Source of the DNA: Candidatus Sulfurimonas baltica
GTDB lineage: Bacteria > Campylobacterota > Campylobacteria > Campylobacterales > Sulfurimonadaceae
Assembly: GCF_015265455.1 (NCBI RefSeq)
Contig: NZ_CP054492.1
Span: forward strand, 1,674,001 to 1,738,000
Direction of reading: 5' to 3'
Length of the DNA: 64,000 bases
Shown: positions 29,739-38,882 of the stretch, piece by piece
Numbering within the stretch: position 1 is the first letter of the stretch
How the letters are laid out: each line of letters starts with the position of its first letter
Notes under the pieces: generated by a model
What the model was told of the DNA's origin: nothing
Databases searched by the model: none
Seen by the model: the letters and a program-made list of their open reading frames with translations, nothing else
Position numbers and translations under genes: made by a program

Positions 29739-30067
29739 TGGCATATATTGCAGGACTTGTAATTGTAGGGTTTTTCTTTTTAACCTTACACTACTTTACG
29801 GAATTAACAAAACATCAAAAAACTTTAGTAACATTAAGTGTATTGGTTGTTGTACTCTCAGCAATCGGGTTTAATAAATACAGCAATCATCAAACACAAA
29901 GCATGCTAAATGCTGTTATGAAATTTAACCAAGAAAAAACAATTAAATGCGATGGCATTGATGTAAACAGCAGTAACTATACACTGAGCATTGGAACATA
30001 CACTTTCATAGGCAAAGAGAAAACTCCAAACTACGGCCAGATGATTAGCGCATCTACATGCGAGTAG
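29738..30067 (+). CDS. Small membrane-anchored protein of unknown function
   Basis: 109 residues from GTG 29738, sharing its first base with the murC stop. Two adjacent hydrophobic spans (about 2-19, YIAGLVIVGFFFLTL, and 28-43, TLVTLSVLVVVLSAI) are followed by a soluble domain (about 50-109) with two Cys residues (IKCDGIDVN and the C-terminal STCE) that could form a disulfide outside the membrane. Family not recognised. It overlaps the start of mutS2 by 10 nt. Confidence 0.7.
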   Translation: MAYIAGLVIVGFFFLTLHYFTELTKHQKTLVTLSVLVVVLSAIGFNKYSNHQTQSMLNAVMKFNQEKTIKCDGIDVNSSNYTLSIGTYTFIGKEKTPNYGQMISASTCE

Positions 30068-32277
30068 AAAAAACTTCAAAGATTGATCACCTAATCAATC
30101 AGCTCGACTTAAATGAACATATAAACTCATTTAAGCAGTTTTTCTCAAGAGAGAGCTCTCTGTACATTGAGGGTGACCAAGAACTTCACTACAAATACAT
30201 AAAATCACTTGACACCATAGAGTTTAAAGCACCGCCTAAAGTAGCCGACTTTTTTACTATTAAAGGGCATCTGAAAAAACATGGTGTTTTGAATTTTGAA
30301 CAGATTTTTGAGATTGTAAAAGTTGTCAGATATTTTCGTTACTTTAAAAGCCGTGAATTAGACGGTATCATCGGTGAGTGGATGAGTAAGTTTATAATTG
30401 ATGAGAAGTTCAATGAAGTAGAGAAGTACTTCACTCATGATGGAAAATTTGAAGAGAACCTTGATGAAGTGCTATTTGGTTTGGGTGCGAGGATAAGAGA
30501 GCATAAGGCCAATATGAGTGGCTCTTTAAAGAGGCTACTGCTTAGTTCAAAACTATCTTCATATCTAATAGACTCACAAGTACATTTAATAAACGATGAG
30601 GAGTGTGTTTTAGTTCGTGGCGGATTTAATCATGTGCTTAAAGGTGCAGTAATTAGCAGAAGCAGTAGCGGAGGCTTTTTTGTCTCACCTGATTCTATTT
30701 TGAAATCTAAAGAGCAGATACGATATATCAACCAAGAGAGAGAAGCGATATTTTACAGATATGCAAAAGAGTTTTCCGGCAAACTTTCTGAACTTCAGCT
30801 TTTCATAGCTTTTATAGACAAAGAGTTTACAAAATTTGACAACTATCAGGCTAGAGTTTTGTTTGCCCGCTCTTCAAACCTGCAGATTATCAAGTCAAAA
30901 AAAGATTCTAAAATAATTTTAGATGCCTTTTACCACCCTGCTATCCACAATGCAAAACCCATACATGTAGACTTCTCTAAAAATATACTTATGATTACCG
31001 GCGTGAATGCCGGAGGTAAGACTATGCTTTTAAAGTCTATATTGGCGGCTGCTTTTATGGCGAAATATATAATACCGATGAGGCTCAATGAAAACAGGTC
31101 ACATGTAGGAAGTTTTAAAAGTATTTTAGCAATTATAGATGACCCGCAAAATGTTAAAAATGATATCTCAACTTTTGCAGGGCGAATGCAAGAGTTTTCA
31201 AAAATATTTGAGCACAAAGAGGCTCTTGTCGGTGTAGATGAGATAGAACTCGGAACTGACAGCGACGAAGCTGCTGCCCTGTTTAAAGTAATTCTGGATG
31301 ATTTGATTAAAAGGGGTCAAAAAGTTGTAGTTACTACCCATCATAAACGTTTAGCTGCTCTTATGGCTGACCGTGACGATGTAGAACTTATGGCTGCAAT
31401 ATATGATGAGGCTAACAGAGTTCCAACATATGAGTTTATGCATGGGATTATAGGTAAAAGTTACGCTTTTGAAACGGCGAGCAGATACGGGATCTCAAAC
31501 AACATAGTCAATGAAGCAAAGATTGTTTACGGTGACAACAGCGAAAAGCTGAGCCTGCTCATTGAGAGAGGCTCACAGTTAGAGCGTGAACTAAAACAAA
31601 AGCACAAAAAAGTTGACGAGAAACTAGAAGAGTTAAAAGCAAAAGAGTTAGATATAAAAGCTCAAAGAGAAAAGCTTTTTTCTGAACTTCAAGAGCAGAG
31701 AGATGCGCTGAAAAAAAGCTACGATGTTGCAATAAATGAAGCCAAAACAGCTGCACGCGCCGGTGATACAAAGGCTATTCACAGAGCTATGGATAAGGCG
31801 AACAAGAAGCTCCCTAAAGAGAAAAAAGAACAAGACATCATTCAACAAGAGTTCAAAGTTGGAGAGAGTGTTAAATACCACAGCAAAAAAGGTGTTATAG
31901 TCTCTATAAGCAGTAATAAAGATGCCATTTTAGAGATTGAAGGGATGAGAGTTCGTGTAAAAACTTCACAACTTCGTCATACTCAAATCGTAAAACAAAA
32001 ACCGCGTACAGACGTAAATGTAAACGTTGAAAAAAGAGCCGGACTAAAGTGTGACCTTCACGGAATGAGGGCAGATGAAGCAATAGAGGTTTTAGACAAA
32101 TTTATTTCAGATGCACTTATAAACGGTTGGGATGAAGTTATAATCTATCACGGTATAGGTACAGGGAAACTCTCATATGCTGTTAAAAACTTTCTAAAAG
32201 CTCATCCGAAAGTTAAAAAGTTTGAAGACGCACCACAATATGCCGGCGGTTTTGGCGCCAAGATTGTTACACTTTAA
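30058..32277 (+). CDS. mutS2: MutS2-family endonuclease/ATPase
   Basis: Recombination- and ribosome-rescue-type MutS homologue that lacks the mismatch domains. 739 residues: a helical core, the ATPase with MITGVNAGGKTMLL (about 310-323), VGVDEIELGTDSDEAAALF (Walker B and D-loop) and VVTTHHKRLAAL, then a coiled coil rich in Glu/Lys (about 480-610) and a C-terminal Smr nuclease domain starting KCDLHGMRADEAIEVL and including HGIGTGKL. Length and order match MutS2. Confidence 0.95.
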   Translation: MRVEKTSKIDHLINQLDLNEHINSFKQFFSRESSLYIEGDQELHYKYIKSLDTIEFKAPPKVADFFTIKGHLKKHGVLNFEQIFEIVKVVRYFRYFKSRELDGIIGEWMSKFIIDEKFNEVEKYFTHDGKFEENLDEVLFGLGARIREHKANMSGSLKRLLLSSKLSSYLIDSQVHLINDEECVLVRGGFNHVLKGAVISRSSSGGFFVSPDSILKSKEQIRYINQEREAIFYRYAKEFSGKLSELQLFIAFIDKEFTKFDNYQARVLFARSSNLQIIKSKKDSKIILDAFYHPAIHNAKPIHVDFSKNILMITGVNAGGKTMLLKSILAAAFMAKYIIPMRLNENRSHVGSFKSILAIIDDPQNVKNDISTFAGRMQEFSKIFEHKEALVGVDEIELGTDSDEAAALFKVILDDLIKRGQKVVVTTHHKRLAALMADRDDVELMAAIYDEANRVPTYEFMHGIIGKSYAFETASRYGISNNIVNEAKIVYGDNSEKLSLLIERGSQLERELKQKHKKVDEKLEELKAKELDIKAQREKLFSELQEQRDALKKSYDVAINEAKTAARAGDTKAIHRAMDKANKKLPKEKKEQDIIQQEFKVGESVKYHSKKGVIVSISSNKDAILEIEGMRVRVKTSQLRHTQIVKQKPRTDVNVNVEKRAGLKCDLHGMRADEAIEVLDKFISDALINGWDEVIIYHGIGTGKLSYAVKNFLKAHPKVKKFEDAPQYAGGFGAKIVTL

Positions 32278-32306
32278 ATTATATATAATTATCTAACGAG
32301 GGAAAA

Positions 32307-33953
32307 ATGAACGATATTTTTAAACCAAAATTCTTCACTCTGCTAAAAGAAGGCATTACTAAAGAACAGGTTATATCAGATATTTTTGCCGGAATTATTG
32401 TAGGTATTGTAGCGTTGCCTCTTGCAATAGCATTTGCAGTTGCCTCTGGTGTCTCACCTGAAAAAGGTATAATAACAGCAATTGTCGCCGGATTTATAAT
32501 ATCACTTTTAGGCGGAAGTAGAGTTCAGATTGGCGGACCTACTGGAGCTTTTATTATAATTTTACTTGGTATTGTCCATCAGTACGGGATAGAAGGTCTT
32601 CTTATCTCTACTATGATGGCTGGTGTTATTCTAGTCTTGTTTGGTCTACTCAGACTTGGTACACTCCTTAAATATTTTCCACATCCTCTGATTGTTGGCT
32701 TTACAAGCGGGATTGCCGTAGTTATAGTTTCAACACAGATGAAAGATGCTTTTGGACTAAACATAGAAAAACTTCCCTCTGAATTTTTGCAAAAGTGGGA
32801 ACTCTATTTTACTCATCTCAGCGACATGAATCTATATGCGTTAGCCATAACGCTCGTGACAATGATGATAATTATCTACTCTAAACATATAACTGCAAAA
32901 ATACCTGGCTCTTTTATAGCAATTATTTTTATTACGGCAACGGTTAATATATTTAATATTCCAGTTACGACAATAGAGACTTTTTTTGGAACAATTTCAA
33001 ATGAGATAACTTTCTCCCTGCCCCATTTTGATTTAAATAATTTCACTATGTATCTTGCACCCGCTTTGATTATAGCACTTTTAGGGGGTATAGAGTCCCT
33101 TCTCTCTGCTGTTGTAGCTGATGGTATGATAGGCTCAAACCACAGATCAAACACTGAACTAATAGCCCAAGGCATTGCAAATATTGCAACTCCTCTTTTT
33201 GGAGGGATACCGGCAACAGGAGCAATTGCCAGAACCGCGACGAATGTGCAAAATGGAGGGAGAACACCAATCGCCGGGATGGTTCACGCTTTAACTTTAC
33301 TCTTAATAATGTTGTTTTTTATAGATTTTGCAAAACTGATTCCTATGTCATGTCTGGCAGGTATTTTACTGGTTGTAGCCTACAATATGAGTGAATGGCG
33401 CTCTTTTGTCTCTATCTTAAAAGGTTCACCATTTGATTCCATTGTTTTACTCACAACCTTTTTACTGACTGTTTTGGTTGATTTAACAGTCGCAATACAA
33501 GTCGGTGTGGTTTTATCTTCACTGATATTTATGAAACGGATGTCAGATATAAATACTAATATACCGATAGAGGATGATAGTGATACCGTAGAAAACTACT
33601 CCGATTTGTCCGAAGGCATCTCTGTATACGAGATAGGCGGTCCACTGTTTTTTGCATCTGCTAGACAATATGCCCAAACCATAAAAACAGTAGGTTTTTC
33701 TTCCAAGGTTTTAATAATCCGCATGAGACATGTTCCCTTTATTGACACTACAGCTTTGCATAATCTCAAAGAGACCATAAAGGCTCTAAGAGACACAGGT
33801 ATTATTGTAATTATGTCAGGGACAAACAACACTGTTTTTAAAGACTTGATGCAACACCATATAATAGCCATGATTGGCGAAGAGAATGTGTTTAAAAAAT
33901 TCTCTGCGGCAGTTAAATACGTAGATCAACTTATCCTAGAAAATAAAGTTTAA
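32307..33953 (+). CDS. SulP-family anion transporter with STAS domain
   Basis: 548 residues. The membrane part (about 25-420) has the SulP landmarks GIIVGIVALPLAIAFAVASG, QIGGPTGAFII, GFTSGIAVVI and GGIPATGAIARTATN; the C-terminal about 125 residues are a STAS domain (ISVYEIGGPLFFASA, IIRMRHVPFIDTTALHNL). SulP proteins carry sulfate, bicarbonate or other anions; for a chemolithoautotrophic Campylobacterota either sulfate or bicarbonate is plausible. It is separated by 2 bp from the BaiN-like gene. Confidence 0.9.
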   Translation: MNDIFKPKFFTLLKEGITKEQVISDIFAGIIVGIVALPLAIAFAVASGVSPEKGIITAIVAGFIISLLGGSRVQIGGPTGAFIIILLGIVHQYGIEGLLISTMMAGVILVLFGLLRLGTLLKYFPHPLIVGFTSGIAVVIVSTQMKDAFGLNIEKLPSEFLQKWELYFTHLSDMNLYALAITLVTMMIIIYSKHITAKIPGSFIAIIFITATVNIFNIPVTTIETFFGTISNEITFSLPHFDLNNFTMYLAPALIIALLGGIESLLSAVVADGMIGSNHRSNTELIAQGIANIATPLFGGIPATGAIARTATNVQNGGRTPIAGMVHALTLLLIMLFFIDFAKLIPMSCLAGILLVVAYNMSEWRSFVSILKGSPFDSIVLLTTFLLTVLVDLTVAIQVGVVLSSLIFMKRMSDINTNIPIEDDSDTVENYSDLSEGISVYEIGGPLFFASARQYAQTIKTVGFSSKVLIIRMRHVPFIDTTALHNLKETIKALRDTGIIVIMSGTNNTVFKDLMQHHIIAMIGEENVFKKFSAAVKYVDQLILENKV

Positions 33954-33955
33954 TA

Positions 33956-35185
33956 ATGAAAACAAAAAGAGTAGCAATAATCGGAGGTGGAGCATCTGGA
34001 CTTTTGTGTGCAATTTTTTGTGCTAAAAAAAATCTATATGTAGATATATTCGAGCAAAATTCAAAGTGTGCTAAAAAGATTTTAGTCTCTGGAAATGGGC
34101 GATGTAATATTACAAATAGAGACTTAAGTTCAAATGATTTTTTCAGTGACAACCCGTCATTTACAGAGTTTGCACTAAAAGAGTTTGGATTTAAAGAGTT
34201 TGAAAAATTCTGTGAAAGCATCGGTCTTTTACTTGAAGTAAAAGATGACGGACGTGCATATCCCCTTAGTAACGAAGCAAAAAGCGTTGCTTCGTTACTT
34301 TTAAGCCACGCCACAAACCTTGGGGTAAACATACATGTAGATTCAAAAATCACAGACATAAAAAAACTCCTAAATGATTATGACTCTGTCGTTATTGCTA
34401 CCGGTTCTGAAGCTGCTTCTCATCTTGGCGGAAACCGTGACGGACTCGATTTTGCACAAGAGTTTGGACACAACATCGTTGCGACCTATCCATCTTTGGT
34501 TCAGCTTCATCTAAACTCACATGTAGCTCAAAAGATGAGCGGAGCAAAGCTAAATGGGGAAGTCACACTTTTTGTTAACAACAAAAAAGAGTCTACATGT
34601 AGCGGTGATATTCTCTTTACAAACTATGGAGTTTCAGGCTTTGCTATACTCGATATTTCCCAACGTGCTAGTGTTGCTCTGATGGAGTATGCAAAAGTTG
34701 ATATAGCGATAAATCTGCTTCCAAACTTCAATGCGCAAAAACTATCTGCTCATATAAGCAAAGTGGCTTTAAGCGTGCCTGAGTTTACAATAGCTGATAT
34801 ATTGTCCGGTCTAATTCCTGTTAAAATAGTTCACGGTCTTTTAGAGGATTTAAAGATTCCAACCTCTACATGCGCTGTGAGGAACGAGGAAGTGCACTTG
34901 GGGCGCAGTCATGATATCGGGACAAAACTAAGCAAAAAAATAGCCAACCAGATGTTAAACTGGCGCTTTGAAGTAAGTGATACACACGGTTTTCGTCACG
35001 CAGAGGTTTGCGGCGGCGGAGTAGACACAACTGAAGTAAACCCTAAAACTATGGAGTCGCTAAAACAAAAAAACCTATACTTCTGCGGAGAGGTTTTGGA
35101 TGTCGTTGGCAGACGTGGCGGTTATAACTTTGCCTTTGCCTGGGCAAGTGGGCACTTGGCTGCAAAAGAGATAACAAAATCTTAG
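33956..35185 (+). CDS. HI0933/BaiN-family flavoprotein
   Basis: 409 residues. The N-terminal FAD-binding VAIIGGGASGLLCAIF (about 6-21) and SGNGRCNITNRD are characteristic of the HI0933 family, and the C-terminus ends with LYFCGEVLDVVGRRGGYNFAFAWASGHLA, its signature. The family's physiological substrate is largely unknown outside bile-acid reductases, so I give no specific reaction. Two base pairs separate it from the SulP gene. Confidence 0.92.
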   Translation: MKTKRVAIIGGGASGLLCAIFCAKKNLYVDIFEQNSKCAKKILVSGNGRCNITNRDLSSNDFFSDNPSFTEFALKEFGFKEFEKFCESIGLLLEVKDDGRAYPLSNEAKSVASLLLSHATNLGVNIHVDSKITDIKKLLNDYDSVVIATGSEAASHLGGNRDGLDFAQEFGHNIVATYPSLVQLHLNSHVAQKMSGAKLNGEVTLFVNNKKESTCSGDILFTNYGVSGFAILDISQRASVALMEYAKVDIAINLLPNFNAQKLSAHISKVALSVPEFTIADILSGLIPVKIVHGLLEDLKIPTSTCAVRNEEVHLGRSHDIGTKLSKKIANQMLNWRFEVSDTHGFRHAEVCGGGVDTTEVNPKTMESLKQKNLYFCGEVLDVVGRRGGYNFAFAWASGHLAAKEITKS

Positions 35186-35231
35186 ATTTTTTTAGATAAA
35201 CTACACACTATATTAATAACAGGAATTTCAC

Positions 35232-35786
35232 ATGTCGACATCACTTATTGTTCTTATCGTCGTTATACTAGTTTTAGTTTTGATGTACAACTCTTTAGTT
35301 GCAAAGAAAAATCAGGTAGAAAATATCTTCGCAAGCGTAGATACGGTTCTTAAAAAAAGATATGACCTAATCCCAAATCTTGTTGCATCTGTGGGCAAAT
35401 ATATGGAGCATGAAAAATCTCTTTTTGAGGAGGTTACAAAACTTCGCGCTGAGGCAAATAAGCCAAATATCAGCGATGAGCATAAAATAGCTCTTGATGC
35501 GAAAGTAAGCTCTGCTCTTGGCTCTATAATGATTGCCGTTGAGAACTACCCAGAACTTAAAGCAAATGAAAATGTGATGCATCTTCAGCATACGCTTCAT
35601 GAGGTAGAAGAGCAGATATCAGCCGCAAGACGTGCCTACAACCAAAGTGTAACCGACTACAACAACGCTATAGAGATGGTTCCAACAAACTTTATGGCAA
35701 ATGCTATGAACTACAAAAGAAAACAGGTATTTGAGATAGTTGAAGCAGAGCGTAAAAATGTAGATGTTAAAGAGCTTTTCAACTAA
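35232..35786 (+). CDS. lemA: LemA-family protein
   Basis: 184 residues: one N-terminal membrane helix (LIVLIVVILVLVLMY, about 5-19) then the LemA helical bundle with DTVLKKRYDLIPNLVASV and ENYPELKANENVM, ending in MNYKRKQVFEIVEAE. LemA proteins are envelope proteins of uncertain role, often next to DUF3137 or TPM-domain genes, as here. The next gene starts 13 bp downstream. Confidence 0.95.
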   Translation: MSTSLIVLIVVILVLVLMYNSLVAKKNQVENIFASVDTVLKKRYDLIPNLVASVGKYMEHEKSLFEEVTKLRAEANKPNISDEHKIALDAKVSSALGSIMIAVENYPELKANENVMHLQHTLHEVEEQISAARRAYNQSVTDYNNAIEMVPTNFMANAMNYKRKQVFEIVEAERKNVDVKELFN

Positions 35787-35799
35787 AGGCTACATGTAG

Positions 35800-36741
35800 A
35801 TGAAAAGTGTAAGTGAATTAACGGACTTTTATTATAAAAATCTTTTTCCAACACTTCAAAAGCTTGAAGATGATAGAAAAAAACTTAGATATAAAATCAT
35901 TATAGTTGGAGTTATATATACTATTATTTCTGCTATTTTAGCCAGTTTTTTTATTAACAATATAGATATAATTATTTTTATATATATTGCTTTGGGTGTT
36001 ATTATATACAAATTTCTTGTCAAAGATTATACTCACGAATTTAAAATGAGTATTATAAAACCGCTTATTCACGCTATAGATAACACTCTTCTTTACTCCT
36101 CCACAACTCATGTTTCAGAATATATTTTCAACCGTTCTAAGCTTTTCTCTGAGCCTGAGAGAATGAGTGGAAATGACTTTGTTAAAGGAAAGGTTAATGA
36201 TATAAATATTGAGTTTTCAGATATTCTTGCTGAGAAAAGAAATCGAAACTCAAAGGGAAAAGATAGCTGGAGCACAATATTTAAAGGTCTGTTTATAGTT
36301 GCGGAGTTTAACAAACACTTTGCCGGTGAGACGGTAATTTTGCCTGATTCTGCACAGAGTACTTTTGGGGAACTTATAGGAAGCTGGCTACAATCAAACA
36401 ACATGACTAGAGACGAACTCGTCAAGATGGATGACCCTGAGTTTGAAAAAGAGTTTGTGGTATATTCTACCAATCAAATAGAAGCTAGATATATACTCTC
36501 CCATTCGCTTATGAAAAAACTGCTTGCTTTTAAGCACAAATCTAAGCACCCTCTACATGTATCGTTTATAGGTTCTCATATTCATATGGCAGTTGAATAT
36601 AATAAAGACCTGTTTGAACCTGCTATATTCAGTTCTCTGCTGGATTACAAAGTTGCAATGGAGTATGTCCAAACGCTCCATCTTGCGATAGGAATTGTAC
36701 AAGAGTTAAAATTAAACCAAAAATTATGGAGCAAAAGATGA
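35800..36741 (+). CDS. DUF3137-family membrane protein
   Basis: 313 residues with two adjacent TM segments (about 31-50, IIIVGVIYTIISAILASFF, and 53-70, IIIFIYIALGVIIYKF), then a large cytoplasmic domain containing GLFIVAEFNKHFAGETVI and SLMKKLLAFKHKSKHPLHVSFI. This order and the LemA neighbour match DUF3137 proteins. Function unknown. The last codons overlap the start of the EI24-like gene by 4 nt. Confidence 0.85.
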   Translation: MKSVSELTDFYYKNLFPTLQKLEDDRKKLRYKIIIVGVIYTIISAILASFFINNIDIIIFIYIALGVIIYKFLVKDYTHEFKMSIIKPLIHAIDNTLLYSSTTHVSEYIFNRSKLFSEPERMSGNDFVKGKVNDINIEFSDILAEKRNRNSKGKDSWSTIFKGLFIVAEFNKHFAGETVILPDSAQSTFGELIGSWLQSNNMTRDELVKMDDPEFEKEFVVYSTNQIEARYILSHSLMKKLLAFKHKSKHPLHVSFIGSHIHMAVEYNKDLFEPAIFSSLLDYKVAMEYVQTLHLAIGIVQELKLNQKLWSKR

Positions 36742-37520
36742 GTGAACAAAACCTACTTATACAAAGTACAAAAGATTTTTTTACACCCAAGATGCTCAAG
36801 TATGCGATACTACCTTTTATTGTTACACTAGTTGTAATGTATATTCTCTTTTTTGTCATAGCGGGGATAGGTGTAGACCAACTAGGCACATTAAACGTTC
36901 AAAGCACTCAAACAACTATACAAAATGGCATTCCCCATACCGAGAGTATATCTACTCAGTTAGAGGGGAGTGCAATAATTAAGTTTTTGATGAGTTCTGC
37001 CATAACCTCATGGATAGCGACTTTTTTTGTCTACGCGATTGGAGGTTTTTTAACTCTATATGCTTCTATATTTGTAGCAGTTATTATAATTGGTTTTTTA
37101 ACTCCGCTGGTTATGAGAGAGCTTCAAAAAAGACACTACAGCGATGTAGAGATGATCGGTCATTCAAATATTTTTACTACTCTTTTTTTAGCTATAAAAT
37201 GGACACTAACAATGCTGCTTATGTTTATACTGCTTATCCCATTTTACTTTATACCGTTGGTAAACATAGTAGCTTTAAACCTTCCGTTATACTACTTCTT
37301 CCACAAAATGATTACATTTGACATATCATCCAACTTGTGTACAAAAGAGGAAGATAAACAAATAAAATACTTTAGTAAAAATAGCTTGAGAATGAAGACT
37401 TTAGCACTTTACGTTGTCTCACTAATACCGTTTGCCATATTTTTTGGAGCAGTGTTTTATGTGATTTACTTGGGACATACTTACTTTTTAGAGGTTAGGA
37501 AGTTGAGAGAGCAAGAGTAG
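36738..37520 (+). CDS. EI24-domain (CysZ-like) membrane protein
   Basis: 260 residues with several TM segments and the EI24 pattern: MLKYAILPFIVTLVVMYILFF, FLTPLVMRELQKRHY, LLIPFYFIPLVNIVALNLPLYYF and a C-terminal span. The EI24/CysZ group includes a sulfate permease but most members are uncharacterised. I prefer the ATG at 36738 (GGAG 6 nt upstream) to one 12 nt earlier. It is the last core gene before the integron, convergent with intI. Confidence 0.8.
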   Translation: MSEQNLLIQSTKDFFTPKMLKYAILPFIVTLVVMYILFFVIAGIGVDQLGTLNVQSTQTTIQNGIPHTESISTQLEGSAIIKFLMSSAITSWIATFFVYAIGGFLTLYASIFVAVIIIGFLTPLVMRELQKRHYSDVEMIGHSNIFTTLFLAIKWTLTMLLMFILLIPFYFIPLVNIVALNLPLYYFFHKMITFDISSNLCTKEEDKQIKYFSKNSLRMKTLALYVVSLIPFAIFFGAVFYVIYLGHTYFLEVRKLREQE

Positions 37521-37575
37521 CTCTATCATGTGAGCTCTATACTCTCTTATCGTGTGCAATTATACTTTTTTATAG

Positions 37576-38544
37576 TTAGAAATCTAAAGGGCTGATGACT
37601 TTACCCTTGTTCATCTCAGAGACTACATGAGTGTATACCATCGTAGTTTCAACGCTTTTATGGCCTAAGAGTTCTTGTATGCTTCGTAAATCAATTCCGG
37701 CTTGCAGTAGATGTGTAGCGTAAGAATGCCTAAAAATATGTGAAGTTACTCGCTTAAAAATATTTGCTTTTTGAGAAGCTACCTTAATATTTCTTCCCAA
37801 TGTTTTAGGATGGATATGATGTCGTCTAAGCGTTTCGCTCCTCGGATCTTTTGAAACGTTTGTCATAGGAAATAAAAATTGCCATTTAGTTTCACTTTTT
37901 GACTGTGGATATTTTTTCTCTAAAGCGTAAGGCATAAAAACAGTTCCATAACCATCAGCTAAGTCTTTCTTATGAATTTCACAAACAGTTTCGATTTGTG
38001 AAAGTAGCCTCTGTTTTAATTTTAATGGCAAAGGAACAGTTCTATCTTTAAGTGATTTACTGTCCCAAATATATACTTTATCAAAGCCTATATCTATATC
38101 TTTAATTCTTAGACTTAAAACTTCACTCATGCGAAGCCCACAACCATACATTAGAGAAACGACAAGATTGTATATACCACCAATATTTTCAACCACTTTC
38201 AATACCTCTTCTTTCGTCAAAACAACAGGAATATGCTTTCTCTCTTGTGCTCTCAATGCTTGGATGTTTTCATGGCTTAAATCAACACCCAAAACTTCTT
38301 TATACAAAAATAAAATAGCAGAAAATGCCTGATTTTGAGTTGTTGGAGAGACTTTTTTTTCAACTGCCAAAGAAGTAAGAAATTGCTCTATTTCTAACTT
38401 TCCCATTTCAATTGGATGCTTTTTATTATGAAAAAATATATAATGTTTTATCCAATGAACATAAGTTCTCTCAGTAGAAATACTGTAATGTTTAAACCTG
38501 ATTTTATCACGGACAATATCTAATAATTTTTTCTTAATCTCCAT
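37576..38544 (-). CDS. intI: Integron integrase IntI
   Basis: Tyrosine recombinase that joins attI and folded single-stranded attC sites. From ATG 38544 (GAGAGG 8 nt upstream; longer starts to 38574 are possible) it has 322 residues. N-terminal SAM-like core-binding domain (about 1-90), then catalytic Arg in CGLRMSEVLSL, Lys-containing beta hairpin, HIFRHSYATHLL (H-x-x-R), LGHKSVETTMVYTHV (His and nucleophilic Tyr). The IntI-only insert is present: ALEKKYPQ, WQFLFP, DPRSETLRRHHIHPKTL. These separate it from XerC/XerD and phage integrases. It is divergent from the cassette array. Confidence 0.95.
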   Translation of the reverse strand: MEIKKKLLDIVRDKIRFKHYSISTERTYVHWIKHYIFFHNKKHPIEMGKLEIEQFLTSLAVEKKVSPTTQNQAFSAILFLYKEVLGVDLSHENIQALRAQERKHIPVVLTKEEVLKVVENIGGIYNLVVSLMYGCGLRMSEVLSLRIKDIDIGFDKVYIWDSKSLKDRTVPLPLKLKQRLLSQIETVCEIHKKDLADGYGTVFMPYALEKKYPQSKSETKWQFLFPMTNVSKDPRSETLRRHHIHPKTLGRNIKVASQKANIFKRVTSHIFRHSYATHLLQAGIDLRSIQELLGHKSVETTMVYTHVVSEMNKGKVISPLDF

Positions 38545-38882
38545 AATTAATACCTCTCGCTTAAGGGACATCATGTCCTTTTAATGGGTTATATGACAAA
38601 TAACGGAACACTTTGTCCAAATAACGGATAATTTCGTGCTAAGTGGACACTCTTTTCATTAAGGATAATAATATAAAAGATAAAAAGATATCAAAAATAT
38701 GACAGTTTGTCATATAATTACTTGAATTTATATTTTGAAGAGGACATTTTTCATGTTCCTTTAATAATTACTATTCAGTGTCTTTGTGTTATAGTGTTCC
38801 TTGAATAAATAGTTGTGTGTACAAATAAACTTTAAATCTAGTTTTGGATAAAATAACAAGATAAATAAACAGAGGTTATTAA
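38545..38882. promoter_or_regulatory. Putative attI and array/intI promoter region
   Basis: A 338-bp gap between divergent intI and the first cassette gene. It holds: a 13-bp palindrome GGACATCATGTCC (38566-38578) beside the intI start; a CAAATAACGGA direct repeat at 38597-38607 and 38618-38628, spaced 21 bp (two helical turns), as IntI-binding direct repeats are in attI1; and ATATGACA-GTT-TGTCATAT (38697-38715) overlapping a TATAAT (38713-38718). GTTAT core-like triplets occur at 38588 and 38876, the latter just before the first ATG. The exact crossover point cannot be read. Confidence 0.6.

Noticed and set aside
37576-38544. Integrase read as a phage or XerC/XerD-type recombinase
   Set aside because: The IntI-specific insert (ALEKKYPQ, DPRSETLRRHHIHP) and the adjacent array of attC-like palindromes identify an integron integrase.
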